From positions 434,001-498,000 of the forward strand of contig CAVSJI010000001.1 in NCBI GenBank assembly GCA_963728365.1: 64,000 nucleotides of DNA, given 5' to 3'. The position numbers were made by a program, and so were the translations under genes. Origin of the DNA: VRUE01 sp963728365. GTDB taxonomy: Bacteria; Actinomycetota; Thermoleophilia; Solirubrobacterales; 70-9. Shown piece by piece: positions 33,929 through 47,171 of the stretch (the stretch's first letter is position 1; the number at the start of each line of letters is the position of its first letter). Under the pieces are notes generated by a model. The model saw nothing but the letters and a program-made list of their open reading frames with translations. It made no database searches and had not been told where the DNA came from.

Positions 33929-35227
33929 TCAGGCAGGGACCTCTGAGGAGACCCGTTCAATCCGCGCCCCGAGGCCGCGCAGGCGCTCGTCGATCTGCTC
34001 GTAGCCGCGGTCGATCTGGCGGATGTTGCCGATCTCCGAGGTGCCCTCGGCCGCCAGGGCGGCGATGAGCATCGCCATCCCGGCGCGGATGTCGGGGCTC
34101 TCGACGCGTTCGCCGTGAAGCTGGCTCGGACCGCTGACGATCGCCCTGTGAGGATCGCACAGCGTGATCCGAGCGCCCATCGCGACCAGCTTGTCGACGA
34201 AGAAGAGGCGGTTCTCGAACATCTTCTCGAAGATCAGGATCTCGCCGTCCGCCTGCGTGGCGAGGGCGAGGGCGATCGAGGTCAGGTCGGCGGGGAAGGC
34301 CGGCCAGGGCCCGTCCTCGATCTTCGGGATCGCGTCGCCGATGTCGGCCTTGATCCGCAGCCGCTGCCCGGGCGGCACGAGCACGTCGCGGCCCTCGATC
34401 TCCGAGCGCAGCCCGAGGCGGCGGAACTGGCGGCAGATCATCAGCAGGTCGAGCCGCTCGACGTCGCGGATGCGCACCTCGCCCCCGGTCGCCGCGGCGA
34501 GCGCCATGAAGCTGCCGACCTCGATGTGGTCGGCGCAGATCGTGTGCTCAGCGCCGCCGAGGCGATCGCGACCGTGCACGGTCATCACGTTGGAGCCGAT
34601 CCCGTCGACCTGGGCGCCCATCGCGCAGAGCAGCCGGGCGAGATCCTGGACGTGTGGCTCGCAGGCGGCGTTCGAGATCGTCGTCGGGCCGGGCGTCAGC
34701 GCCGCCGCCATCAGCGCGTTCTCGGTGCCCATAACCGAGGGCTCGTCCATGAAGATCGCGCAGGGCGCCAGGCCCTCGGCGGGCGCCGAGAGCTCGATCC
34801 AGCGGTCGCCGTCGACCCGGGCGCCGAGGTCGGTGAAGGCGTCGAGGTGGGCGTCGAGCCGGCGGCGGCCGATGAAGTCGCCTCCCGGCGGCGGCATCCG
34901 CGCCTCGCCGAAGCGGGCGAGCAGCGGGCCGGCGAGCAGGAAGGAGGCGCGGATCTGCTTGGAGAGCTCCTCGTCGACGGCCACGTCGGTGACGCCGGCG
35001 GCGCAGAGGCGGACGCTGTTGTCGGCGACCCAAGCGACCGCCACCCCAAGCTGCTCGAGCAGCGCGATCTGCGCCTCGGTGTCGCGGATCCGCGGCACGC
35101 GGTGCAGCACGACCTCCTCCTCGGTGAGCAGGCAGGCGGCGAGGATCGGCAGAGCCGCGTTCTTGTTGCCGGCGACGGTCAGCTCGCCGGAGAGCGGCAC
35201 CCCGCCCTGGATGACGAATTTCTCCAT
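33929..35227 (-). CDS. murA: UDP-GlcNAc 1-carboxyvinyltransferase with Asp at the Cys115 position
   Basis: 432 residues; first committed step of peptidoglycan synthesis. GNKNAALPILAACLL at the N-terminus has the catalytic Lys and Asn. The active-site loop reads MPPPGGDFIGRRRLDAH; where E. coli has GGC-x-IG (Cys115) this protein has Asp117. M. tuberculosis and chlamydial MurA also have Asp and are insensitive to fosfomycin. Start ATG 35227 gives the normal N-terminus. It is divergent from a hydrolase gene, with 55 bp between. Confidence 0.93.
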   Translation of the reverse strand: MEKFVIQGGVPLSGELTVAGNKNAALPILAACLLTEEEVVLHRVPRIRDTEAQIALLEQLGVAVAWVADNSVRLCAAGVTDVAVDEELSKQIRASFLLAGPLLARFGEARMPPPGGDFIGRRRLDAHLDAFTDLGARVDGDRWIELSAPAEGLAPCAIFMDEPSVMGTENALMAAALTPGPTTISNAACEPHVQDLARLLCAMGAQVDGIGSNVMTVHGRDRLGGAEHTICADHIEVGSFMALAAATGGEVRIRDVERLDLLMICRQFRRLGLRSEIEGRDVLVPPGQRLRIKADIGDAIPKIEDGPWPAFPADLTSIALALATQADGEILIFEKMFENRLFFVDKLVAMGARITLCDPHRAIVSGPSQLHGERVESPDIRAGMAMLIAALAAEGTSEIGNIRQIDRGYEQIDERLRGLGARIERVSSEVPA

Positions 35228-35282
35228 AGTTGCGTCTCTATTCGCCCCCGGTCGCCATTCTCCGGTTAGGGTAACGACCGGC

Positions 35283-36257
35283 ATGGGGAAAGGCTGGAAG
35301 ATCCTGATCGGGGCGCTGCTGGCGATCGCGGTCCTGCTCGCCCTGAACACGGTGATCGTCGACAGGGAAACCAAGGCCGCGGGCGTCACCGAACCGGGCG
35401 GCCGGATCCTCGAACTGCAGGGGGCCAAGCTCGAGGTGGTCGAACACGGGCCGCGGGGCGGCGAGCCGATCGTCCTGATCCACTGCTTCACCTGCGCGAT
35501 CAACTGGTGGGACGGGATGATCCCCCGCCTGGCCCGCAGCCACCGGGTGGTGGCCGTGGACCTGCTCGGTCACGGCGGCTCGGAAAAGCCGGGCTCGGGC
35601 TACTCGATCGCCAACCAGGCCGATCTCGTGGCCCAGGCCCTGGCGAAGCTCGGCGTGACCGATGCCGAGGTCGTCGGGCACTCCCTTGGCGGCGCCGTCG
35701 CGGTGGCCCTCGCCCAGCAGTCGCCCCAGCTGGTCAACCGGGTCGTGATCGTCGACACCCCGCCAACCCATGAAGAGGGTGACCTGGGCTTCGTCGCCAA
35801 GCTCGGCTTCGCCCCGGTCGTCGGCGAGTTCTTCTGGCGGATCAAGCCCGACTTCGCGGTGAAGAAGGGGCTGGAGGTCGCCTTCGCCCCCGGTTACGAC
35901 GTGCCCGACGAATTCGTCGACGACGTCAAGCGAATGAACTTCGGCGCCTACGACGACTCCCCAACGGCGTTCGACGACTACACCAAGGAAGAGCCGCTCG
36001 ACCAGCGCATGAAGTCGACCGGCAGGCCGCTGCTCGTGATGATGGGCGCCGAAGAGCAGATCATCGACGAACCGGCGAAGCGGCTCGCCGAATATCGCGC
36101 AACGGTCCCCGGCACGCGCACCAAGCTGATCTCCGGCGCCGGCCACTCGCCCAACGTCGAGAAACCGGGGCTCGCCGCCGCTCTGGTCCTCGGCTTCAAG
36201 GGGCAGAACACGCCGAGGAAGACCGAGAAGCGCAGCGCAAAGCCAAAATCCGGATAG
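35283..36257 (+). CDS. Membrane-anchored alpha/beta hydrolase 1
   Basis: 324 residues; N-terminal membrane helix (ILIGALLAIAVLLALNTVIV), then an alpha/beta hydrolase fold. Oxyanion region IVLIHCFTCAINWW, nucleophile Ser in VVGHSLGGAVAV, likely acid Asp in the EEQIIDEP region, His in SGAGHSPNVEKP. The LIHCF in place of the common HGF is unusual. Basic C-tail. Esterase or lactonase-type; substrate unknown. The 55 bp to murA may hold promoters for both. Confidence 0.82.
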   Translation: MGKGWKILIGALLAIAVLLALNTVIVDRETKAAGVTEPGGRILELQGAKLEVVEHGPRGGEPIVLIHCFTCAINWWDGMIPRLARSHRVVAVDLLGHGGSEKPGSGYSIANQADLVAQALAKLGVTDAEVVGHSLGGAVAVALAQQSPQLVNRVVIVDTPPTHEEGDLGFVAKLGFAPVVGEFFWRIKPDFAVKKGLEVAFAPGYDVPDEFVDDVKRMNFGAYDDSPTAFDDYTKEEPLDQRMKSTGRPLLVMMGAEEQIIDEPAKRLAEYRATVPGTRTKLISGAGHSPNVEKPGLAAALVLGFKGQNTPRKTEKRSAKPKSG

Positions 36258-36318
36258 ACCTGCAAGACTGCGTGCAGACTCGGAGTGCCGTCCGAAGGCC
36301 TTCCTAGATTACGAACCC

Positions 36319-36519
36319 ATGTTCGATTCTAAGCAAACACTCACAGACCGCTTGACCGACGCTATTGATCTGACGATCGATTTCGCCACCCTCGGCGAGT
36401 ACGGGCTCGAGCCGGTCGATCCGGCCCCTCGCCCCTGCGAGACGCGCCGCCGGCAGGGCGCGTCGCCCAGCACCGGGTCCTGGCGCGCCGCAATCGACCA
36501 CTTCGCCACCCACGCCTGA
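36319..36519 (+). CDS. Small protein of unknown function (66 aa)
   Basis: 66 residues: a probable amphipathic helix in the first half (KQTLTDRLTDAIDLTIDFA, then TLGEYGLEP) and an Arg/Pro-rich second half. Not recognised. The start codon region is AT-rich relative to surroundings, and the gene ends 3 bp before the next start on the same strand, which suggests it is real and cotranscribed with the following hydrolase. No clear Shine-Dalgarno site. Confidence 0.5.
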   Translation: MFDSKQTLTDRLTDAIDLTIDFATLGEYGLEPVDPAPRPCETRRRQGASPSTGSWRAAIDHFATHA

Positions 36520-36522
36520 GCC

Positions 36523-37665
36523 GTGGGGGTGGCGCGGGCCTGGCTGCGGCGGCACATCCGCCTGGTCACGGCCCTGGTCCTCGTCCTCGTGCTGGCGTTG
36601 GCTCTGGCCGTCCTCGCCAGCTGGCACTTCGCCTCGGTGGCGATCGTCCCCGACCACTCGGACTGGCCGCTGGAAACCCGGGTCGAAGCGGTCACGCCCG
36701 GCCGCCTCGTCCTCGAGCGCGACGATCGCAGCGAGCAGCCCGGCGTCTACGGCCTCGACTGGCAGGCCGGCCACGCGATCGCGGGCAAGATCCTCGGTGA
36801 GGATTCCGACACGGTCACACGTCGTCTCACGGATGCGCAGGGCTACCTCGTCCCGGGCATCAAGGTGGGCTTCGACAGCCACGTCTACGCCGGCGACCCT
36901 CGACAGGCCCTCGGCCTCCCGTTCCGGTCTATCGGCGTCCCCGACGAGCTCGGCCCGATGCCCGCCTGGCAAATCCCTCCAGCCAAGGGCCCCGGCCACA
37001 CCTGGGCGATAGTCGTCCACGGCCACAACGACGACCGCGAGAACGGCCTGCGCATAGCCCCCGCCCTGCACCGACTAGACCTCACCTCCCTGCTGATCTC
37101 CTACCGCAACGACCTCGGCGCCCCGAAGAGCCCCGACGGCCTCTACCACCTCGGCGAAACCGAGTGGCGAGACCTGGCCGCCGCAGTCCACTACGCCCTC
37201 GACGCCGGCGCCAAGCGAATCGTCCTGATCGGCTACTCGATGGGCGGCGTCGTAATAACCCAATTCATGCAGCGCTCCCCCCTCGCCGGCCGCATCACGG
37301 CCCTGGTCCTGGACGCCCCGGTCCTCGACTGGAAATCGATCTTCGAGTTCAACGCCGAACAGATGAGCCTCCCGAGCTTCCTGGCCCTCCCAGTTGAGTG
37401 GACCATAGACGCCCGCATCACCCCCGACTGGACCAGTCTAAACGCCCTGGACCACCCCGAGGCCTTCCACCTCCCCATCCTCCTCTTCCACACTACCGAG
37501 GACCAACTGGTCCCAATCCGAGACAGCAAAGCGTTCGCCGAAGAGCTACCCCGCTGGGTTACGTATTACCGCGTCCCGAGCGTAGGGCACACCGAAAGCT
37601 GGAACTTGAACCCATCTCTCTATGATCGTCGCCTACACCGCTTTCTCGACAAGGAAGTCGGTTGA
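36523..37665 (+). CDS. Membrane-anchored alpha/beta hydrolase 2
   Basis: 380 residues from GTG 36523; one N-terminal membrane helix (LVTALVLVLVLALALAVLASW), an intermediate beta domain of about 120 residues, then an alpha/beta hydrolase: VVHGHNDDRENGLR, nucleophile Ser in LIGYSMGGVVI, Asp in HTTEDQLVPI, His in PSVGHTESW. Resembles cell-envelope dienelactone hydrolase or BAAT-like esterases; the substrate is unknown. The stop TGA lies in the left arm of element G1. Confidence 0.83.
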   Translation: MGVARAWLRRHIRLVTALVLVLVLALALAVLASWHFASVAIVPDHSDWPLETRVEAVTPGRLVLERDDRSEQPGVYGLDWQAGHAIAGKILGEDSDTVTRRLTDAQGYLVPGIKVGFDSHVYAGDPRQALGLPFRSIGVPDELGPMPAWQIPPAKGPGHTWAIVVHGHNDDRENGLRIAPALHRLDLTSLLISYRNDLGAPKSPDGLYHLGETEWRDLAAAVHYALDAGAKRIVLIGYSMGGVVITQFMQRSPLAGRITALVLDAPVLDWKSIFEFNAEQMSLPSFLALPVEWTIDARITPDWTSLNALDHPEAFHLPILLFHTTEDQLVPIRDSKAFAEELPRWVTYYRVPSVGHTESWNLNPSLYDRRLHRFLDKEVG

Positions 37666-37832
37666 AGCGTCTGATTTGCAATTAACGTGGCCGCGGGGGC
37701 GCGGCTGGCCAAGCCGGGTGGCGCACGGGGCCGCAGCGCGTAGCAGAGCTACGCGCAAGGCCACGGGCGACGATCCGGCGCAGTGCCAGACGCGTCATCC
37801 GTGGCTGCGGTAATTCGAATCAGGCGCTTCAA
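37662..37832. repeat. Nested palindromic element, family G copy 1
   Basis: 15-bp outer arms at 37662-37676 and 37818-37832 with one G/T wobble. Interior has a GCGCGTAGC/GCTACGCGC hairpin near 37736 and an AATTA/TAATT inner pair. The segment GGCTGCGGTAATTCG next to the right arm recurs in the element at 51242-51339. It separates the convergent hydrolase gene and rRNA operon and may end the rRNA transcript, though no T-run is present. Confidence 0.6.
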
Positions 37833-37840
37833 TCGACTTA

Positions 37841-37957
37841 ATCCGGCGGCGACCTACTCTCCCAGGAGGTTGCCCTCCAAGTACCATCGGCGCAGAGAGG
37901 CTTAACTGCTCTGTTCGGAATGGGAAGAGGTGTTTCCCTCTCGCTATGCACCACCGG
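37841..37957 (-). rRNA. rrf: 5S ribosomal RNA
   Basis: About 117 nt. Reading the minus strand, it starts TCCGGTGGTGCATAGCG, contains the conserved CCCATTCCGAACAGAGCAGT loop region and ends GAGTAGGTCGCCGCCGGAT, with the two ends pairing. Last gene of the rRNA operon. Confidence 0.93.
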
Positions 37958-37976
37958 AAATTTTGCGAGACAGCCC

Positions 37977-38001
37977 CGGTGAAGCTTGAAAACCGCACAA
38001 G
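37977..38001 (-). other. 23S rRNA processing stem, 3' strand
   Basis: CGGTGAAGCTTGAAAACCG and following CACAAG on plus are nearly identical to the complement of 41099-41124. The two strands flank 23S and would pair in the precursor, forming the RNase III-type processing stalk. Confidence 0.7.
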
Positions 38002-38019
38002 ACCACAGGCAATGAAACA

Positions 38020-41020
<3,001 letters not shown>

Positions 41021-41234
41021 GTGAGCAACCCACGCACAAGTGCGCGGGTTGTTGATCATTACCCGTTGGAACCCATCCGAAGACGGGTTCCGTATTGGCC
41101 TTGTGCAGTTTTCAAGGTCCACCGAGGCGCACGCCGCGGAGGGTTTCCGCGGGCGGTCTCTCAAAACTGAGCAGCGTACCCAGTGCCACATGACACTGGG
41201 GAGCCCGGTCGACGTTCTAGAGAAATCTCCCTAG
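41021..41234 (-). other. 16S-23S internal transcribed spacer without tRNA
   Basis: About 214 nt. No tRNA-Ile or tRNA-Ala can be found. It holds one strand of the 23S processing stem (41099-41124, complementary to 37977-38001) and one strand of the 16S processing stem (41152-41179, complementary to the leader at 42931-42958). Confidence 0.8.
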
Positions 41235-42779
<1,545 letters not shown>

Positions 42780-43066
42780 AGGTACTTCTTACAGAGAGCT
42801 GTCATGCCTGGCGGCCGCCGGGTACACATACTCGACGGCCTGCATGACGGGTAAATCAGACCACCCGGCGCGCTGGCGCACCGAGTGGATCGGGCTCAAA
42901 CAATCCACGGGCCAATCCGGCCCGCGGAGTGCACGCTGCTCAGTTTTCAAAGACCGCTGCGCCTTGACGGCGGGACTCGCCGCCCTTCAACGCATGGGCC
43001 AGGCACAGGGCTCAGCCCAGAAGGAACCGGGAGTATAGCGCTGCGTCAGCGGAATGCAAGGCGGTC
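42780..43066 (-). promoter_or_regulatory. rRNA operon promoter and leader
   Basis: On minus TTGCAT (plus 43054-43059), 16 bp, TATACT (plus 43032-43037), giving a transcription start near 43025 and a leader of about 245 nt. The leader strand at 42931-42958 (on plus GCACGCTGCTCAGTTTTC...) is complementary to 41152-41179 in the spacer and forms the 16S processing stem. The promoter starts 8 bp beyond the tyrS stop, so the operon is transcribed separately from tyrS. Confidence 0.75.
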
Positions 43067-44230
43067 CTACCCGGCCACGCGCAGGCGGCGGAAGCGCCGC
43101 TTGCCGGCCTGCAGGACGCGGCCGTCGAGCTCGGCCGCGGCCAGGTCGAGCGCATCCGCCGCGATCGGCTTCCCGTCGAGCTTTGCGCCGCCCTGCTTGA
43201 TCAGGCGCCGAGCCTCGCTCGAGCTGATCCCGAAGGCCGCGGCCATCACCGCCGGCAGGTGGACGGCGCCGCCGTTCTCGCCGAGGTGGGGCGTCAGGTC
43301 GAGCTCCTCGACCTCGTCGGGCACGCCGCGCTCGACGAAGAGCCGGTCGAAGCGCTCCTCCGCCCGCCTGGCCGCCGCAGCGTCGTAGAAGCGCTCGACG
43401 ATGGCGCGGCCGAGCGCCCGCTTGGCCTCGTTGGGCGGCGCTCCGGCGGGTGGCCTGGCGCCGAGCACCAGGCGGTAGTAGTCGGGCATCGCCGCGTCGG
43501 GGACGCGCATCGTCTTGCCGAAGATCTCCTCCGGCGTCTCGCTGACGCCGATGTAGTTGCCCAGCGACTTGCTCATCTTCTGCACGCCGTCGGTGCCGAC
43601 CAGGATCGGCAGGGTCATCACCGACTGGGGCTTCTGCCCGTAGGCGGCCTGGATGTCGCGGCCGAAGAGCAGGTTGAACTTCTGGTCGGTCCCCCCCACC
43701 TCGACGTCGGCCTCGACCGCGACCGAGTCGTAGCCCTGCAGCAGCGGGTAGAGCAGCTCCAGCGCAGCGATCGGCGCTCCGGCGGCGAGCCGCTTCTGGA
43801 AGTCGTCGCGCTCGATCAGGCGGGCGACCGTCGTCTGGGCCAGCAGGCCGAGCAGCTCCTCGGGTGCCATCCGCAGCCACTCGCTGTTGAAGCGGACCTC
43901 GGTGCGCTCGCGGTCGAGGACCTTGAAGGCCTGCTCCTGGTAGGTGGCGGCGTTGGCCTCGATCTGCTCGGCCGAGGGCAGTGGCCGTTGGGCCGAGCGG
44001 CCGCTGGGGTCGCCGACCCGGGCGGTGAAGTCGCCGACGATCAGCACGACCTGGTGGCCGGCCTCCTGGAACTCGCGCAGCTTCTCGAGCACGACCGTGT
44101 GGCCGAGGTGGATGTCGGGCGTGGTCGGGTCGATGCCAAGCTTGACCCGCAGCGGACGGCCGGCGGCGAGCTGCGCGGCGAGCATCCCCTCGGGCAGCAC
44201 GTCGACGGCGTTGCGCGTCAGGTCGGGCAC
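43067..44230 (-). CDS. tyrS: Tyrosyl-tRNA synthetase
   Basis: 387 residues, class I. HLGHT (the HIGH motif) near residue 45, KMSKS at about 205, and a C-terminal S4-like domain (AFGISSSEARRLIKQGGAKLDGKP). The HLGHT spelling and length fit the TyrZ-like branch. The only in-frame start near the conserved N-terminus is GTG 44230, 7 bp from the divergent PBP start. Charges tRNA-Tyr in the cytoplasm. Confidence 0.93.
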   Translation of the reverse strand: MPDLTRNAVDVLPEGMLAAQLAAGRPLRVKLGIDPTTPDIHLGHTVVLEKLREFQEAGHQVVLIVGDFTARVGDPSGRSAQRPLPSAEQIEANAATYQEQAFKVLDRERTEVRFNSEWLRMAPEELLGLLAQTTVARLIERDDFQKRLAAGAPIAALELLYPLLQGYDSVAVEADVEVGGTDQKFNLLFGRDIQAAYGQKPQSVMTLPILVGTDGVQKMSKSLGNYIGVSETPEEIFGKTMRVPDAAMPDYYRLVLGARPPAGAPPNEAKRALGRAIVERFYDAAAARRAEERFDRLFVERGVPDEVEELDLTPHLGENGGAVHLPAVMAAAFGISSSEARRLIKQGGAKLDGKPIAADALDLAAAELDGRVLQAGKRRFRRLRVAG

Positions 44231-44237
44231 GGGCGCA

Positions 44238-46446
44238 ATGCTAGACTGCCGCACTCTCTTGGCGGGCGAACGCAGCAAGCCGCGCCTCAAGAAGCTGCGC
44301 ATCCTCTTCGTTGTGCTGGGGCTCGGCGTGCTGGGGCTTGTCTCGATGGTCTTCGGGATGATGGCCGCCGTCTCGCGCGACCTGCCGGCGATCTACGACT
44401 TCGCCCAGTACAAGGCCTCGAAGAACAGCGAGGTCTTCGACGCCTCGGGCGAGCCGATCGGCACCCTGACCAGCGACCAGAACAAGATCCTGCTCACCTC
44501 GGGGCAGATCTCGCCGAACGTCAAGAACGCGGTGGTCGCGATCGAGGACTCGCGCTTCTACGAACACAACGGCGTCGACTTCAAGGGCATCGCCCGCGCC
44601 CTGGTCAGCGACATCCTCAGCCAGAGCGCCCAGCAGGGCGCCTCGACGATCACCGAGCAGTTCGTCAAGAACGCCCTGGCCGCCGAAGAAAGCCGCACGA
44701 TCCTCGAGAAGTTCCGCGAGGCGGCGCTCGCCTACCGCCTGGAGCACCACTGGACTAAGGACAAAGTCCTCACCGAGTACCTCAACACGATCTACTTCGG
44801 CGAGGGCGCCTACGGGGTCGAGGCCGCCGCTCGCACCTACTTCGGCAGCGCCCACCCGGGCTGCGGCACGCCGGAGGAGCCCTGCTCCTCGGTGCTCGAA
44901 GCCCTGGGAGGCGGCGACGCTGGCCGGGATCATCGCCTCGCCCTCGGCCTTCGACCCGAAGTTCTATCCCGAAAACACGCTCGGCAGGCGCAACCTGGTG
45001 CTCGAAAAAATGTACGAACAGGGCTACATAACGCAAGAACAGCTGGCCGAAGGCCGCCAGCAGGCCCTGCCCGCTCCAAGCGAGATCTCACCGCCCCAGC
45101 TCGATTCGAAGGCCCCCTACTACACCGCCTGGCTGCGCCAGCAGCTGGTCGAACGCTACGGCGCCTCGAAGGCCTTCTTCGGCGGGTTGAAGATCAAGGC
45201 GACGCTCGACCTGCGCCTGCAGAACGCCGCCGAAGAAGCGGTCAACTCCTATCTCGGCTACCTGCCGGCGACCGCCTCCGTGGTGGTCCTCGACAATCGC
45301 AACGCCGGGGTCAAGGCGATGGTCGGCGGGCCGGATTTCGAAACCAAGCCCTTCAACCTCGCCACCCAGGGGCACCGCCAGCCGGGCTCCTCGATCAAGC
45401 CCTTCACGCTGATCACGGCGCTGGAGGAGGGTATCTCCCCCTACACGAGCTACGAATCGGCGCCCCAGGAATTCCATTTCGGCAAGCACGGCCGGGAAAC
45501 GTTCGTCGTCCACAACGACGAGGACTCCTATTTGGGTTCCTGCGACATCGTCTGCGCGACGACCTACTCGGACAACTCGATCTACGCCCAGCTGGCACTC
45601 GAGGGCCTGAAGGGCAAGACGCTCGAGGACCGGACTCGCTCGATCGCCTCGACGATCCACAAGATGGGCTACGACGACCCGATCTCGACCAACCCGGCAA
45701 TGGTGCTCGGCGGCCTGACCGAGGGCGTCACGCCGCTCGGCTGGACCTATGCGTACTCGACGATCGCCAATGACGGCGACAGGGTGAGCGGCACGCTGGC
45801 GCCGCGCCCGGGCGACAGCCCCGTCGCCTACACCCAGGTGACCGACCAGGCGGGCCACACGATCAAGGACGGCGACAACGACTCGATCCACACGCAGGTT
45901 GTGCCCGAAGGCGTCGCCCAGGAAGCGAGGAGCATCCTCGAAACGGTGGTCAGCAGCGGCACCGGGACACACGCCGACATCGGGGCCTCGGGCGAGTGGG
46001 GCAAGACGGGCACGACCTCGAACAGCGCCGATGCCTGGTTCTGCGGCGGCGTCGAAGAAGCCACCGCCTGCGTCTGGGTCGGCTACGCCGACTCGACCAC
46101 CTCGATGGCGACCCTCTACAACGGCGGCCCGGTGATGGGCGGCACCTTCCCGGCCCTGATCTGGGCCAGCGTGATGGCAGCCTGGAACGAAATCCGCGCC
46201 GAACGAGCGGCCGAAGCCAAGGAAAACAAGAAGGGCGTGCACCAATCCGGGACCTCCCCGGAATCGACCTACACCGCCCCGGAACCATCGACCGAACCGG
46301 AATACGAACCCTCCGAACCCGAACCCAGCGAAGCGTCAGAACCTGAAGCCCCCGAAGCCCCGGAACCTGCTGAACCGGCTGAAGCTCCAGAACCAACCCC
46401 AGGCGAATCCGCCCCCGCCACCGGTGGTGGTGTGACCGCCGGTTGA
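44238..46446 (+). pseudogene. Class A penicillin-binding protein with a frameshift
   Basis: Bifunctional peptidoglycan glycosyltransferase/transpeptidase (PBP1a type), about 735 residues if intact. Membrane helix near the start (LFVVLGLGVLGLVSMVFG), GT51 motifs (AIEDSRFYEHNGVD, GASTITEQFVKNAL, EYLNTIYFG), then transpeptidase motifs SSIKPF (about 45389), SDNSIY and GKTGTTSN (about 46001), and a Pro/Glu tail. At about 44901 an extra G breaks the frame: GTGCTCGAA-G-CCCTGGGAG. Removing it restores EPWEAATLAGIIASPSAFDP, a conserved family segment. Either a recent mutation or a sequencing error; both halves look fully conserved, which favours error or a very young lesion. The stop is in the left arm of a family A element. 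Confidence 0.85.
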
Positions 46447-46560
46447 AGGCCATCCCGGTGGGGGTGGAACGTCTTGTACTTTTCGGTCGTGAGGCATGAG
46501 GCGAAGCCCCATCCTCTCCGTCCGAAAAGTTAAGTGGAACCCCTACGGGGGTGGCCTTCA
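46444..46560. repeat. Nested palindromic element, family A copy 4
   Basis: 22-bp outer arms at 46444-46465 and 46539-46560 with one mismatch and two wobbles; outer TGAAGGCC/GGCCTTCA is locus-specific and its first three bases are the PBP stop codon. Inner stem ends TTTTCGG/CCGAAAA, and the isolated pair beside GGA/GGA is A-T. The convergent DNA glycosylase gene reads into the element and stops at 46530. Confidence 0.88.
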
Positions 46561-47171
46561 GGCCACGGCCGCGAGACATGCGAATTGCCGGCGGCGCAGA
46601 ATCGCCACGGCCGGTCGACCGCTTTGGTGATCCCGACCCGCGGGCCGGTGAGCACCTCGGCGTCCCAACCCGGCTCGGGGCCGAGCAGCAGGAACGGCTC
46701 ACGCCCGAGGTCGGCGCCGTTCTGCTCAAGGCCGATGCCTAGCGCCTCGCTCAGCTTGCCGGGGCCCGAGCATAGGTCGGCGTCCGGCCGGGGCCCGCGC
46801 CGCTCGCGCATCTGCGCGAGGCCGGCGCTCGGCTGCAGCGCGCGGATCAACACCGCGGCCGCCTCGCCCTCCGGTTCGGCGACGAAGTTGAGCAGGCTGT
46901 GGATGCCGTAGGAGAGGTAGACGTAGGCGCGACCCGGCGGGCCGAAGAGCGTGGCTGTGCGGGCGGTGAGGCCGACGTAGGCGTGGCAGGCCGGGTCGTC
47001 GCGCTCGTAGCTCTCGGTCTCGACGATCGTCCCCCCGCAACCGGCGAAGAAGACGCGACAGCCGATCAGCTCGCGGGCGACGAGGTGCACCGAGCGCTCG
47101 AAGAAATCAACGCCCAACGGCTCCGCGAGCCGTTGGGCCCGGCCCCCAGGTTCCGCGGTCTGCCGCGTCAC
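46530..47171 (-). CDS. 3-methyladenine DNA glycosylase (AAG/MPG family)
   Basis: 213 residues; removes alkylated or deaminated purines. Family segments: LARELIGCRV, GGTIVETESYERDDPACHAY with the catalytic Glu, RTATLFGPPGRAYVYLSYGIHSLLNFV, and GPGKLSEALGIG. GTG 47171 overlaps the argH stop (GTGA). The last 9 or so residues are encoded by the family A element. Confidence 0.9.
   Translation of the reverse strand: MTRQTAEPGGRAQRLAEPLGVDFFERSVHLVARELIGCRVFFAGCGGTIVETESYERDDPACHAYVGLTARTATLFGPPGRAYVYLSYGIHSLLNFVAEPEGEAAAVLIRALQPSAGLAQMRERRGPRPDADLCSGPGKLSEALGIGLEQNGADLGREPFLLLGPEPGWDAEVLTGPRVGITKAVDRPWRFCAAGNSHVSRPWPEGHPRRGST

Noticed and set aside
34164..36257. A 697-residue plus-strand reading frame
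   Set aside because: Only the part from 35283 is a hydrolase; the rest is antisense to murA.
41021..41234. tRNA-Ile or tRNA-Ala in the rRNA spacer
   Set aside because: No acceptor/T-arm pattern or CCA-adjacent stem found in the 214 nt.
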